In this document: one piece after another, positions 35,206 through 46,199 of the stretch
Position numbering within the stretch: the stretch's first letter is position 1
How the letters are laid out: every line of letters starts with the position of its first letter
From: Lucinisca nassula
Taxonomy: Eukaryota > Mollusca > Bivalvia > Lucinida > Lucinidae
Assembly: GCA_963580285.1 (NCBI GenBank)
Contig: OY757024.1
Coordinates: forward strand, 126,914,045-126,978,044
DNA length: 64,000 bases
Reading direction: 5' to 3'
Notes under the pieces: generated by a model
Database searches by the model: none
What the model saw: the letters and a program-made list of their open reading frames with translations, nothing else
Told to the model about the DNA's origin: nothing
Program-made: the position numbers and the translations under genes

Positions 35206-35416
35206 TTAACCCTTATCCCGCTGAACACAACAACCCTGCTAACTTTGCAAACAATGTAGATCCAGATCAGATAGCTTCTGAAGAAGCCATCTGATCAGGA
35301 TCTTCACTGTTTGTCATGCAGTTTGTGCATTGAACAAATACATTAAATCAAGTAATTTGATTGGTTTATAGTTAGCAATGGGTGTGGCCAAATTAATTTA
35401 TTCAGCAGGATAAAGG
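35206..35416. mobile_element. TTAA MITE type 1
   Basis: TTAACCCTTATCCCGCTG, complete core, decayed right end. Confidence 0.85.
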
Positions 35417-35478
35417 AAATAAATGTAAGCATGCAGTATACTGATCTCCATCAAATATGTTTTGCAAACTATGAATCT

Positions 35479-35610
35479 GTTTAATCCATTACATGTAGGA
35501 AACCCTAAAGGGGTATCTTGACAAACAGTGCACGCCCAGATCAGACCCCGCAGAACACAGCATCTGATCAGGCCCAGCACTATTTGCTAACATGTATGCA
35601 AAATTGAAAA
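35479..35610. mobile_element. TTAA MITE type 3, partial
   Basis: TTAATCCATTACATG, core GTGCACGCCCAGATCAGAC; right arm missing. Confidence 0.75.
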
Positions 35611-36101
35611 AAAAAAATCTGTGAGAAATTATTCAAGTTATCGATTGGAATGGACGTATGGACCCCATCACTATCATGTGGTGGAGTATAAAAAGCTTGC
35701 AAGAGGATTCTGCAGTCGACATAAGCAGACAACATTTTCAGATGAAGTTTTTCTCGCATCTAAAGGCTTAAAACCTTGACCAGCCAACAAGATATCTTGA
35801 CGCAAACTAGCAAAATGTTTTGACTGGCAGACTGGAGCTGTCAAATTGGAAATATACCTTACTGATAGCCTTCCGTGATGACAAAGCCTTCAATTAGGCC
35901 CACCATGCCCGATCATTGGCTAATCAAAGGCAGACTGTCTTTCTCTGTTTAGTGACAAAACATGACTTTCTATACCATCCTTGTATCATAAGCCAACCGA
36001 CTGGTCAGTTATAATAAAAAAACAGTCAGAGGAACAACCAAAATTGTGCACACTATTGGCAGATTGTTGTCAGAACTACTCACTGAACCATTAGCTGCTA
36101 G
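35611..36101. other. No gene seen
   Basis: A type 4 MITE arm fragment at 35690-35770; the rest is unrecognised. Confidence 0.45.
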
Positions 36102-36490
36102 TTAGCCCTTCTCTTGCTGAATATTCAATTAAGCCACACCCATTTCTGACTTTGAACCAATCAGATTATTTGAAATCATTTATTCCTACAAATTCATAAA
36201 CTGAATGTCAAACAGTGTAGATCCGGCCATCTGATCTGAATCTACACTGTTTGCAAAGATAGGGGTTGTTGTGAACAGCAAGATAAGGGTTAATCTTTAT
36301 CCTGCTGAACATGACAACCTCTATATTTGTAAACAGTGTAGACTCTGATCAGAAGGCTTCTTTTGGCTTCGGAAGACGCCATCTGATCAAGCTCTACACC
36401 ATTTAGTTTGCATTTAAATGAATACAATATAATATTATCATGTAATTTGATTGGTCGATAGCCAGAAATGGGTGTGGCAAGATCAACTAG
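36102..36490. mobile_element. Two chained TTAA MITEs type 1
   Basis: 36102-36293 has a shortened core. It shares TTAA with a second copy (core near 36331-36405) that is cut short at about 36490. Confidence 0.82.
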
Positions 36491-36910
36491 AGGCCCATGT
36501 GGGTCAGAATCGATCACCTGGATGAGGCTGAACATATATTACATTGTGCCTCAGTGGCCATTTTGTCTATCAGATCACATTGGCTTTAGCAGTTCTGAAT
36601 CTGCATGATACATGTAGCTTGATGCTTCTGATAAAATTTCTGAATAGCTTAATTAGTCTGATTTAGGATTGTTGATGCAGAGTAGAATGTATTGTTTTGG
36701 CAGGCCAGGGCTATCATTTGCACCTTCTTTGACATTTTCTGGAATCAAAGGTCGAATTGAGCTGAAACTTGACAAAAAGCATTGGGGGTGGCACGGAAAT
36801 TTAGATTTGCTAAAATTGTTCTGTTCCGAAAACTACACACTCTACCCTTTCCTGCTGCAAGGACAGTCGGCCTTGTCCATTACTGTGAGCCAATATCAGT
36901 TTGATGCCCC
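36491..36910. other. No gene seen
   Basis: Resembles the start of a pearl-like element (GAGGCCCATGTGGGTC) but carries no array. Confidence 0.45.
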
Positions 36911-36918
36911 AGTGACGC

Positions 36919-37205
36919 TTGAAGAAATATATGGGCTGCATGGTGCTTCCACGCAGAGCTGAATCCGGCCCCCACACTAGTACTGGTAAACCGCTTGCTT
37001 AGAGGATCTGCCTGTCCAGGAACTGGGGTGCCGGGCGAACCGTCCATGCTAATAAACCCTATTGGTTTCATTGGGCGACAGGGCTTGAGATGTCATTTCA
37101 TCTCAATGTCAGGTAAAAGTCCCACAAAATTGGAAGCAACGTCTCCAAAATGAGCTTTACAGTGTTGACGGGGACGTTAAACCTCAAATCAAATAAACAA
37201 ACAAA
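36919..37205 (+). mobile_element. SINE F1 copy, slightly 5'-truncated
   Basis: Starts TTGAAGAAATATATGGGC. An 8-bp duplication AGTGACGC flanks it (36911-36918, 37206-37213). Confidence 0.85.
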
Positions 37206-37379
37206 AGTGACGCAAGATACATGTCGCCTTTGCCTCACCCAACCACCCCCAATTTTATGTTTAGGAGTTCTATGTTATTTACCAATAACAGCATACAGAT
37301 GTGTTTACACAAATTAAAGCTTTGGCCTTTACATGCTTAGCCTTTGTTTTTGGCGCTAAAATTTTGCTTTTGGTGTGAA

Positions 37380-37645
37380 AATTAAAAGACCACTTTTGAA
37401 CAGTCTCAAAGGTGGCCTCTTATTAGGAGACACTGGGTGTAGAAAATACAAAGAAAGAATAACTGCCAGCATCTAAATTAGCTTTTAAAGGCAGATTTTG
37501 GTTTTTCTCCGGGTACTCCGGTTTTCGCCCACCTATGATTAACGATCGGCTCGATATGAGTGAAATAATCTTGAAAGGGCCGTAAAACCCAAACCAAAAA
37601 AAAAAAAAAAAAAAAAGGCAGATTTAATCTTAATTTTAGGTGGTC
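37380..37645. repeat. AAGACCAC repeat, interrupted by SINE F4
   Basis: Matches 30390-30585 (GACCACTTTTGA...GAGACACTGG.TG and TCTTAATTTTAGGTGGTCTT), inverted ends AAGACCACC / GGTGGTCTT. Confidence 0.75.
37499..37613 (+). mobile_element. 5'-truncated SINE F4 with poly-A tail
   Basis: Begins at GGTTTTTCTCCGGGTACTCC and ends in ~20 A. A 12-bp duplication AAAGGCAGATTT flanks it (37487-37498, 37614-37625). Confidence 0.92.
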
Positions 37646-37851
37646 TTAACCCTTATCTTGCTGAATATTCATTTAAGCCCCACCCATTTCTGTCTATCAA
37701 CCAATCTAATTACTTGATGTAATTTATAGCTACAAATTCATAAACTGAATGCCAATCAGTGTAGATCCTGATCAGATTTAGAAGCCATCTGATCTGGATC
37801 TACACTGTTTGCAACGATAGGGGTTGTCGTGAACAGCAAGATAAGGGTTAA
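37646..37851. mobile_element. TTAA MITE type 1
   Basis: Complete ends; core slightly shortened (GATCAGATTTAGAAGCC). Confidence 0.88.
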
Positions 37852-37981
37852 TAGCGGAATTTTATTGTATTTTGAGGACGAGGATTAACGTTTTGACCAC
37901 GAAGAAGCTTGTAAAGCTATTGTTGCTATGAACAATTGTTGTTGGAAATCTCCACAACAGTCAATAACCATCAAATACAAA

Positions 37982-38214
37982 TACCGTAAAAGTTCTAAAG
38001 ATTGGTACACCTTCGTTGAGGACTTGCTGTAATTCTCCTAAAATTTTAATAAATTTGCTTCACGATCCTGATCAAGGCGTTCAAAAAGTGCAGCCTGAAT
38101 GACAAACAGTGTAGACCCTAATCAGACTGCTCCTTCAGGAGCAGTCTGATCTGGGTCTGCACTGTTTGCTTAGGCATGTCTGTTCCAATATTAAGGATCG
38201 TTGTGGTACCCTTA
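37982..38214. mobile_element. Hairpin-core MITE type 5
   Basis: Core CAGTGTAGACCCTAATCAG...TCTGATCTGGGTCTGCACTG. The arm TTCTAAAGATTGG..GAATTCTCC.. recurs at 23495-24110 and 46200-47290. Confidence 0.75.
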
Positions 38215-38226
38215 ACTCTGTTTCAC

Positions 38227-38532
38227 TGCGGCCCCCGCCCATAGGGGCTTGAAGAAATATATGGGCTGCATGATGCTTCCACGCAGAGCTGAATCCGGCC
38301 CGCACACTAGTACTGGTAAACGGCTTAGAGGATCTAAGCCTGTCCTGGAACCATGGTGCAAGGTGGACTGTCCATGCTAATAAACCCTATTGGTTTCATT
38401 GGGCGACAGGGCTTGAGATGTCATTTCATCTCAATGTCGGGTAAAAGTCCTACAAAATTGAAAGCAAGGTCTACAAAATGACCTTTACAGTGTTGACGGG
38501 GCCGTAAAACCCCAATACAAACAAAACCCCTC
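38227..38532 (+). mobile_element. SINE F1 copy next to the exon C donor
   Basis: Full length with a 12-bp duplication ACTCTGTTTCAC (38215-38226, 38533-38544). The duplication nearest exon C covers intron positions +6 to +17, so the SINE hit just past the splice donor and left the GT and +3 to +5 intact. Confidence 0.92.
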
Positions 38533-38549
38533 ACTCTGTTTCACCCTAC

Positions 38550-38802
38550 CTCAACTCTATCAACCGTAACCAAGCCTTCTGCTACCAAGAACATCTGATA
38601 GAGAATGGTTCTGTGGATCACAACCTCAACAAAACGAAACACAAGAGGGAGACACGGAAATAAATTCTCCGCTCGTAATCTTTCTCCCAGGAGAACTGGA
38701 GGCAGTATCATCATCAAGTATAAAAACTTTGGATAGACATCTAGGGATAGCAACATGCTTAATGATGTATATTTTGTCCTTATGATCCACCTGTATTCAT
38801 TC
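38550..38802 (-). CDS. ABCC4-like: ABCC4-like TMD1 TM5-TM6 exon, alternative copy C
   Basis: A 253-bp exon with acceptor tttccag|G and donor GAG|gtaggg, encoding 84 residues in the same phase as D, B and A. Landmarks: NEYRW at the start, SLDVYPK at 19-25, LPPVLLGERLRAE at 33-45, FP.LPLVF at 48-55, EGLVTVDR near the end. It pairs with copy D (44 of 84 identical by hand count). Just upstream in transcript sense is a tandem array made from its own acceptor and first ~83 bases. A SINE has inserted so that its target duplication begins at intron position +6. The frame is intact, with no stops, which argues for continued selection. Confidence 0.9.
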
Positions 38803-38818
38803 CTGGAAATTACAGTAA

Positions 38819-39358
38819 AACCTGTATAAAAACTTTGGATAGACATCTAGGGATAGCTACATGCTTAACGATGTAAATTTTGTCCTTATGATCCACCTGT
38901 ATTCATTCCTGGAAATTACAGTAAAACCTGTATAAAAACCTTTGGATAGACATCTAGGGATAGCAACATGCTTAAGGATGTAAATTTTGTCCTTATGATC
39001 CACCTGTATTCATTCCTGGAAATTACAGTAAAACCTGTATAAAAACTTTGGATAGACATCTAGGGATAGCAACATGCTTAACGATGTATATTTTGTCCTT
39101 ATGATCCACGAGTATTCATTCCTGGAAATTACAGTAAAACCTGTATAAAAACTTTGGATAGACATCTAGGGATAGCAACATGCTTAACAATGTATATTTT
39201 GTCCTTATGATCCAAGCATATTCATTCCTCGAAATTACAGTAAAACCTGTATAAAACCTTTGGACAGACATCTAGGGAAAGCAACATGCTTAACCATGTA
39301 TATTTTGTCCTTATGATCCAGGCATACTCATTCCTGGAAATTACAGTAAAACCCGTAT
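38819..39358 (-). repeat. Tandem array of exon C acceptor halves
   Basis: Five extra units of 106-107 bp follow exon C on the plus strand, that is upstream of it in the transcript. Each holds the intron end (…actgtaatttccag, with one unit mutated to cgag) plus the first ~83 bases of exon C. None contains the 3' half or the donor. The first extra unit has an in-frame TAG. Reading through a unit junction meets a stop just after the next acceptor. Confidence 0.9.
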
Positions 39359-39369
39359 TAGATGCCTAC

Positions 39370-41298
39370 TAGGGGTGTAACGATGCATCGATAGTTCGAT
39401 GCATCGCGATAGGGACTGCCTCGATAGCAATGCATCGATAGTACTTTGGACAATCGATAGCTATCGCCGATAGTTCATTCAACTATCGATAGTTTCGATT
39501 GTTTTTTTTTTCTTGAATATACTTTGAAAATATACCGGTACTGTTATGTAATGACGCAAGTATTTTTGCTTAGGATATCCATTCAGCTGTAATCAGGACA
39601 GACTGATAAGCCTTCACATATGTGCATGATGATCTGAGTCTTCGCTGGTCGCACATGTGTATCATAGTTTTTTGCCGTGTGGTGAATTTCTCGCGGCGAT
39701 GAATTTCCCACCGTCATTTTTGCACGTGCAGTTGAGGCAGTCAGAAATTTTCCCGCGTTTTTCAATAACAAAACGTCAATGATAGTTTGCTCAGGCGTTT
39801 GTTGCATGCATCTTTTTGAAAACATGACAGTGAAACCTGTGCGACATGTGAAGGCTCAGTTCAGCCTGCGCAGTCATATATAAATGTTTGCTGTTTGTAT
39901 TAGCCTTGCGTAGTATGACTTCTGGGACAAATGCCATTTCCCTGTTCAGTTTCGAAGATATTTGCAAGATGCACAAGCTGATTTGTGTATGAAGAAAAGT
40001 TTGTTTTTGCTGTGTGCTGACTCATTCACATATTAGGCAAATGTATAATAAACGACGGTATAATTGTATATGACTCTTTGCGTATTAGGACCAGACTGTT
40101 AAACCGCCCTTTTGTGGTCTCATTAGAAATGTTTCTCGAGATGCGAGTACATGATAGACTCAGATTTGTCGGTAAGTATGCACAAATACATCAATGATGA
40201 TGTCATCAGTCGGCTGGTCGGACCGATTGGGATTGAATTCTTGGGGGAACATTTAAGCTGGCACAGTTTTATTTTCCTGTAGTCATTCCTTAGGGAAAAC
40301 AACGTGCAACACGAGGACTTAGGTCTCCGTCTATCAAGTACTTTCTTAAGGTGATTCTGGACGATTTGATGGTGGACACTGGGTAACTTGGGACAAATTG
40401 GCGTTTTTATTTTTCGTGTGTCTTTCTTATTTTATTTCTGGTTGTCTTTGTATTATGATAGAGGGATATTCTAGAAAAAATAACAGGTCAAACGGCCAAA
40501 TTACATTGCATGAAAACTTTGTATTATTGTTGTTGCTTGTCTTAGCTGCCTAAATGTCCACAGAGTCAGAGAGACCAGGTCGAGCCCTGTACATATTGCT
40601 AAATGAAAACAGTTCAAAACACTGACTTGATCATTGCTTTACTTCTGTTTTGATAGTCTAGCTTTTGATGCCAACTTCAAATAAAAAATGTAATTTCAAG
40701 TTTTAATGCAGTTTGTCAAATTCATGTCGCTAAAATGTCGTGCTGTGATTACGCAATATTATGTAATGATTAATCAGGTTACCTAATTCACTGAAACCAC
40801 AGATTAATTTAACACAGGCGGCTAACATCAAACAATCGAAGAACGATCAGCATGTGCCAGTTTCCACAAGCAGAAAATCTCAAACACTGCAAAGGTATTA
40901 AAGCTATGATAACCATCTAGAATCACTGACAGGCATATATACTGGAAGCAGCATATTATTTTTAGGCGGTGGGTCCTTCTGTAGGTGGTGGGGATATATA
41001 AAGAGCCGTCTCTCCATGATGTTTTTTTTTTCTTGAATAAGCCCAAGGGAATGAATGCTGATATTGAAACAGACAATAAACATACAATTTTAGGCCATTG
41101 CAATTTTCCTAACTCGTTCTGTCACTCTTAGCCATTTTATGTGAGTGATATAACATCTATGAATCATTTTTAACTGTACCCGATAGTATCACGATAGTAT
41201 CGTGATAGTATGCCACGATAGTGATAGTATCGTGATAGTAGTTTCCACGATAGCAATACTATCACGATAGTCAAAATTGGCCTCGATAGTCAGCCCTA
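39370..41298. mobile_element. 1.9-kb hAT-type element
   Basis: Left end TAGGGGTGTAACGATGCATC, right end CGATAGTCAGCCCTA, with an exact 8-bp duplication ATGCCTAC on both sides (39362-39369, 41299-41306). Both ends are packed with subterminal CGATAG/ATCGATAG motifs, likely transposase-binding repeats. No transposase frame was recognised, so it is non-autonomous or decayed. Confidence 0.88.
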
Positions 41299-41388
41299 AT
41301 GCCTACGCTACTGAGCAAGTAACCTGCTTTCAGTTTCCAAATCAAAGCACTGACAGCACTGGTGGGTCGATTGTGAGTGTAAGGTGGG

Positions 41389-41790
41389 AATATAAGAATC
41401 TTATATGGGTGTGAGGGGTGGATAGAAAAATCCGTCCCAAGGGTCACGGTCCGGCATCACGAGGCTTGCCGAGTGATGCCGGACAGTGATCCCGAGGGAC
41501 AGATTTTTCAATCCGCCCCTCACACCCATATAGGATTCTTTTTCTTGCATACCTTCCATTTCTTAGCGCGGATTTTTAATGCTACAGCCACTTCGAGTAC
41601 CGACATCCGCCATATTGTGATGACAGTACAGGAATGTTTAGTGACGTCACATACGGTGCATAAGAGGCGGTAATCAACCATTTATCAAACACGCGATTAT
41701 ACTCGATTTTGGGTCGGAACACCAGGGTCAGAACATAAATTTCTATCCCAGGGTAAAATCACGGATTTCCGTGTCTGGTGTGCAAGAAAA
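41389..41790. repeat. ~400-bp repeat F9 with long hairpin
   Basis: Matches 60378-60787 throughout. The first ~140 bp are an imperfect palindrome (TATGGGTGTGAGGGGTGGAT ... complement) centred on CACGAGGCTTGCCGAGTG. A TGACGTCAC motif lies at about 41642. Confidence 0.82.
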
Positions 41791-41874
41791 TAGGGTTCTG
41801 TACTGAGACTTATACTGTTTCGTTTAAGCTTTACAGCTGAACAAGTTGGTGAAATGAACAACCCCTTAAACCCC

Positions 41875-42134
41875 GGCTGCATGATGCTTCCACGCAGAGC
41901 TGAAACCGGCCCGCAAACTAGTACTGGTAAACCGCTTGAAGGATCTAAGCCTGTCCAGGAACCGCGGTGCGAGGCGGACCGTCCATGCTAATAAACCCTA
42001 TTGGTTTCATTGGGCGACAGGGCTTGAGATGTCATTTCATCTCAATGTCGGGTATAAGTCCCATAAAATTGGAAGCAACGTCTCCAAAATGGCCTATACA
42101 GTGTTGACGGGGACGTTAAACCTCAAATCAAACA
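41875..42134 (+). mobile_element. SINE F1 copy, 5'-truncated
   Basis: Starts GGCTGCATGATGCTTCC. AAACCCC is present at both ends as a probable duplication. Confidence 0.82.
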
Positions 42135-42167
42135 AAACCCCATTTTATGTAGAGGAAACTGGGATTT

Positions 42168-42370
42168 ACTGGGGGGGGGGAGTATACAATTTTTTTCTTA
42201 TTTCTGCTCCCAGACATAGGTTGTGGGTGAGTGTTAGTACCGCCTCAATGAGGCGGTTCTAACTAGCACCTACAACCTATGTTGGCTGTATAAATAAGAA
42301 AAATATGAGGGATTTTCAGAAAAGTAGCTGTTTTGGAGATGTGAAAAAATGCACAATGTCGCATTTGTGT
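42168..42370. repeat. GAGGCGGTTCTAAC palindrome repeat
   Basis: Hairpin ACCGCCTCAATGAGGCGGTT with arms ACATAGGTTGTGGGTG / CACCTACAACCTATGT. Other copies or fragments: 1-110 (cut by the window edge), 16410-16450, 26380-26480, 32685-32790, 48895-49160, 57722-57790. Confidence 0.8.
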
Positions 42371-42844
42371 GTGCCAGTATTCTTAGTAATCAGTGTATAC
42401 CCCTTATCAGAGGATGCAGAATTTGTCTGATCTGGATCTACACAGTTTGCCAATGTCTGAATACATGAGCCCAGTTCAGATTTTACTTCCTACACAGCGC
42501 TCTGACATCACAGGGAGAAGACTACCTGGTACGGACAATAGCAGGTCTGAGGCTTAGTTAGTAACTTTGGGTGGACTGATAAACAATCCAGTCAAAAATG
42601 CAATTTTTCATTGAAACTCACCTGTATTTAGAAACCACCTGTCTTAAGAAAGCACATTTTGATTATCTCATAGTTGCTTTCTTAATACAGGTTGAACTGT
42701 ATTTTGACATTACTGAAATGACTAAACCTTTTCAGAGGTAAACTATGTCCCACAGCCAATAATTAAACCAAGAACTATGTGAACTTGAAAACTGTATCAA
42801 GATCAAGTCTTTGTTATGTTGCCAAGTTTGGCCAGAATTAACTA

Positions 42845-43087
42845 CACCACAACCTCGTTATAACACGTTTCATTATAACAGGGTTTCGGATATAACACAG
42901 TTTCAAGATGGATCCCAAAAATGTATAGATTATATAGAAAAATGACCATAAATGGTCATTTTTCTATATAATCTATGGTCATTTTTCTATATAATCTATA
43001 CCTTTTTGTTTGGATATAACACGGTTGTTTAACTAACCTGGTTTCTGCTTTGGACCCCATTAATAGTGTTATAAAGAGGTTGTGGTG
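42845..43087. mobile_element. 243-bp pogo-like MITE
   Basis: Ends CACCACAACCTCGTTATAAC and (complement) CACCACAACCTCTTTATAAC with TA on both sides. Related copies: 18657-18830 and 43858-45197. Confidence 0.85.
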
Positions 43088-43857
43088 TATTTCAAAAGAT
43101 GCACTGCACTGACAACCAAAGACTGAACAATCCCTGGACCCATGTGACCTTGGAAAGTCAAGGTCATCAAATGCAATCAAGTCTATTGTATGTTGAATGG
43201 TATGTTACACCAAATGTAGCCTCGGTTTGTCCATTTGTTCAGGAAATGTAATATATAGTGTATAGATATTGCAAAATTTGATAACTTTAAGCTTTTGTGG
43301 TAAAAATCACCAAAATCTAACCATGTATTTGGTAGGTTGTAATGGATTTGTGGGACCTTGAAAATGTTTGATTATTAGGCTCAATGATATATTGTACCAA
43401 ATCTGACCACAATTGATAAATTGGAATAAGAGACAGGATTGCAGACAACTTGTCATTTCTTAAATCTGAAGCTTTTTGTGGATGGGTGGGTGGGGGAAAG
43501 CCAATGACCTTGAAAATAAGGTCAAAAAATCGAACCAAGTCTTTGGCAGGGTTGCATTGATATAATGTACTAAGTTTGAGCAAACTTCATACATGCGTTT
43601 AGGAGACATGCTATTTTAGGCCCAAATGTGAGTTTTTTGGGGGAGCCTGTGAACTTGAAAATAAGGTCAAGGCCATCAAAACCTAGTCACTGTTTTTCCC
43701 CATCCTTGTGATGGTATCTAGTTTGGTAAGAATCCATTCTTCATATGCTTCAGACAGTTGGAACAAACTCAGTGACACTGTCACAAACAGGATCTGCACC
43801 AAAAACAGTATGTCTCCTTCCCCTTTTGTGCTTGTTTGTTTGTTTGAATTGAAAAGG

Positions 43858-45197
43858 GATTTATAACACTATTCATGGGATCCAAAGCGGAAACCGTGTT
43901 AGTTAAACAACTGTGTTATATCCAAACAAAACGTGGATAGATTGTATAGAAAAACTAAAGAAAGTGACCTGTGGGTCACGTATACCCCCGGCCAGTGCCA
44001 CCCTCTGATATATCTTTCGAGCTTGTATGTAACATGAATGAAGAAGTCAAGAAGCTAGAAGAATCTATAATGTGCTTATAAAATCTAAACCAAACATAAT
44101 CTTTCCAAAGGGACCAAGGGAGTGAGAGCATCAAAGTTACTGAAGGGGTGGGGGCATCAATGTTACTGAAGCAGCAGGGTGGGGTATGCATCAATGAAAT
44201 CTTTGAACTGGTTTGCAACATTGATGCAAGTATCAATTGAATATGTCTTAGAGTTTAGAACATTATGTAACAGGCATCTATAAACTTTGTCATAAAACTT
44301 TAACCAAATGTAAACTTTCTAAGTCCATGACCCTGAGGTCTAGGTCACTGTGGGCGGGGAAGCGACATGCATCTCAAAATCTTTGGACTGGTATGCAACA
44401 TTGATGCAAGTATCAACTGAATGTGTCTTCAGAGTTTAGAACATACAGGCATCTATAAACTTTGTCATAGAACTTTAACCAAACGTAAAATTTGTAAGTC
44501 TGTGACCTTGACCTCAAGGTCATTGTGTTGGGTGGGACATGCATCAATGAAATCTTTAGACCAGTATGTAACTTCAGTGTAAGTATCAACTAAATCTATC
44601 AAAGGGTTCAGAAGATACAACCTCTTAGAAACTTTAACGCAAAACTTTAACCAAGATGTAAAATTGCTAAGTCTGTGACCTTGATCTCAAGGTCACTGTG
44701 GGGGGTGGGACATGCATCAATAAAATCTTTAGACCAGTATGTAACTTCAGTGTAAGTATCAACTAAATCTATTAAAAGGTTCAGAAGATACAACCTCTTA
44801 GAAACTTTAATGCAAAACTTTAACCAAAATGTAAAAGTTCTAAGTCTGTGACCTTGACCTCAAGGTCACTGTGGGGGGGGGGGGGGGGGGGGACATGCAT
44901 CAATGGAATCTTTAGACCAGTATGTAACTTCAATGTAAGTATCAACTAAATCTATCAAAGGGTTCAGAAGATACAACCTCTTAGAAACTTTAACGCAAAA
45001 CTTTAACCAAAATGTTAACGGACGGACAGACGGACAGACAGAAACACGGACGAACGGCAGGACGAAAACTATATACCCCCATAGCATACTTCGTATACCG
45101 GGGGTATAATGACCATTTATATAATGTATACATTTTTGGGACCTTGTAATATTCGAAACCATGTTATAACAAACCATGTTAATATGAGGTAGTGGTG
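43858..45197. mobile_element. Pogo-like MITE split by a tandem-array element
   Basis: Left part 43858-43979 (TTATAACACTATTCATGG), right part 45109-45197 ending CATGTTAATATGAGGTAGTG. Same family as 42845-43087. Confidence 0.78.
43980..45108. mobile_element. 1.1-kb array element with TATACCCCCGG ends
   Basis: Inverted ends TATACCCCCGG / CCGGGGGTATA. Inside are about five ~178-bp units (GTGACCTTGACCTCAAGGTC, GACATGCATCAATGAAATC) with G-runs up to ~20 (44873-44892). They are followed by a GGACGGACAGACGGAC run. Confidence 0.8.
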
Positions 45198-45291
45198 TAT
45201 AAGTCTCATTTCAGGACTATTTTTCATAGCATACACTCACAGATAATCTGCACACCAGTGTTGTGAGTACTTTGATTTAACTTTTCCCTAT

Positions 45292-45424
45292 CTCAACTCT
45301 GTCCTTCCCCTACACAGATCACAACCTCAATAAATCAAATTTCAAGAGAATCCCTGAGCTCGAAATCATTCCCGGAGGAGACAATATCATCATCAAGTAT
45401 GAAACCTTGGGATACACAATGTAG
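45292..45424 (-). pseudogene. Dead fifth copy of the TM5-TM6 exon
   Basis: The minus strand matches exon C in patches: the terminal GTTGAG, the region around GGTTGTGATC, and the TACTTGATGATGATA run that encodes YLMMI in copy C. The donor GT has become AT (GTTGAG|atagg), about 50 bp of the 3' half are missing and stops occur. The 5' part has been cut off by a SINE inserted at 45425-45728. It lies between copies D and C in the same orientation. Confidence 0.8.
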
Positions 45425-45728
45425 ATTTTGTTTTGTTTGATTTGAGGTTTAATGTCCCCGACAACACTGTAAAGGTCATTTTGGAGATGTAACTTCCAAT
45501 TTTGTGGAACTTTTACCCGACATTGAGATGAAATGACATCTCAAGCCCTGCCGCCCAATGAAAGCAATAGGGTTTATAAGCATGGACGGTCTGACTCGTA
45601 CTGCTTTGCCTGGGCAGGCTTAGATCCTCTAAGCGGTTTACCAGTACTCGTGTGCGGGTCAGTTTCAGCTGTGCGTGGAAGCATCATGCAGCCCATCTAT
45701 TTCTTCAAGCCCAGATGGGCGGAGGCTG
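45425..45728 (-). mobile_element. SINE F1 copy inside the dead TM5-TM6 exon
   Basis: 304 bp with a 12-bp duplication TACACAATGTAG (45413-45424, 45729-45740). Confidence 0.92.
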
Positions 45729-45908
45729 TACACAATGTAGAACTTTCTTATTTTTTAGGGAAACTAAGCCCTGCTATTACATTTGAGGACAATTCAGCTG
45801 GAATGTCAAGGTTTATTCTTTCTAAAAAATGAAAACAGTAGATCTGTAGTCATCTGCTCTAGAATTTCAGTGATGCTTTTAGGGTTAAGTTTGCTACAAA
45901 TACATCTG

Positions 45909-46152
45909 GGGCCAGTTGTTCAAAGCATCGTTAGCTTAACTAGCTCATTAGTGGTCAAATTGTTAACTGTTCTAGCAAGTTTAATACCTAAAATTTTGTT
46001 ATTTTTACTGGAAAAATGTGAGCAGCTTTTGCATATGCAAAAGCTGCTTACATTTTTTCAGCAAAAATATTAGCATATTTGCCATAATAAATGATCGAAG
46101 TTTTAACGATACGTTCACTAACGTCATTAGTTTTGAACAACTGCATGGCCCC
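45909..46152. mobile_element. MITE with GGCCAGTTGTTCAAAGC ends, second copy
   Basis: GGGGCCAGTTGTTCAAAGC to TTTTGAACAACTGCATGGCC, with the AAAAATGTGAGCAGCTTTTG palindrome in the middle. Confidence 0.8.
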
Positions 46153-46199
46153 TGAAGATGTCTCTAATTAATGTCTTTGGTCTCATATGAAAGCACATA

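Noticed and set aside
41473..41673. Short frame shared with 60457-60663
   Set aside because: Similarity reflects the duplicated F9 hairpin repeat; frames do not share start and stop and have no domain.
42845..45197. A single 2.35-kb pogo element
   Set aside because: An internal TTATAAAGAGGTTGTGGTG end at 43087 with its own TA flank shows two separate MITEs, the second split by an array element.
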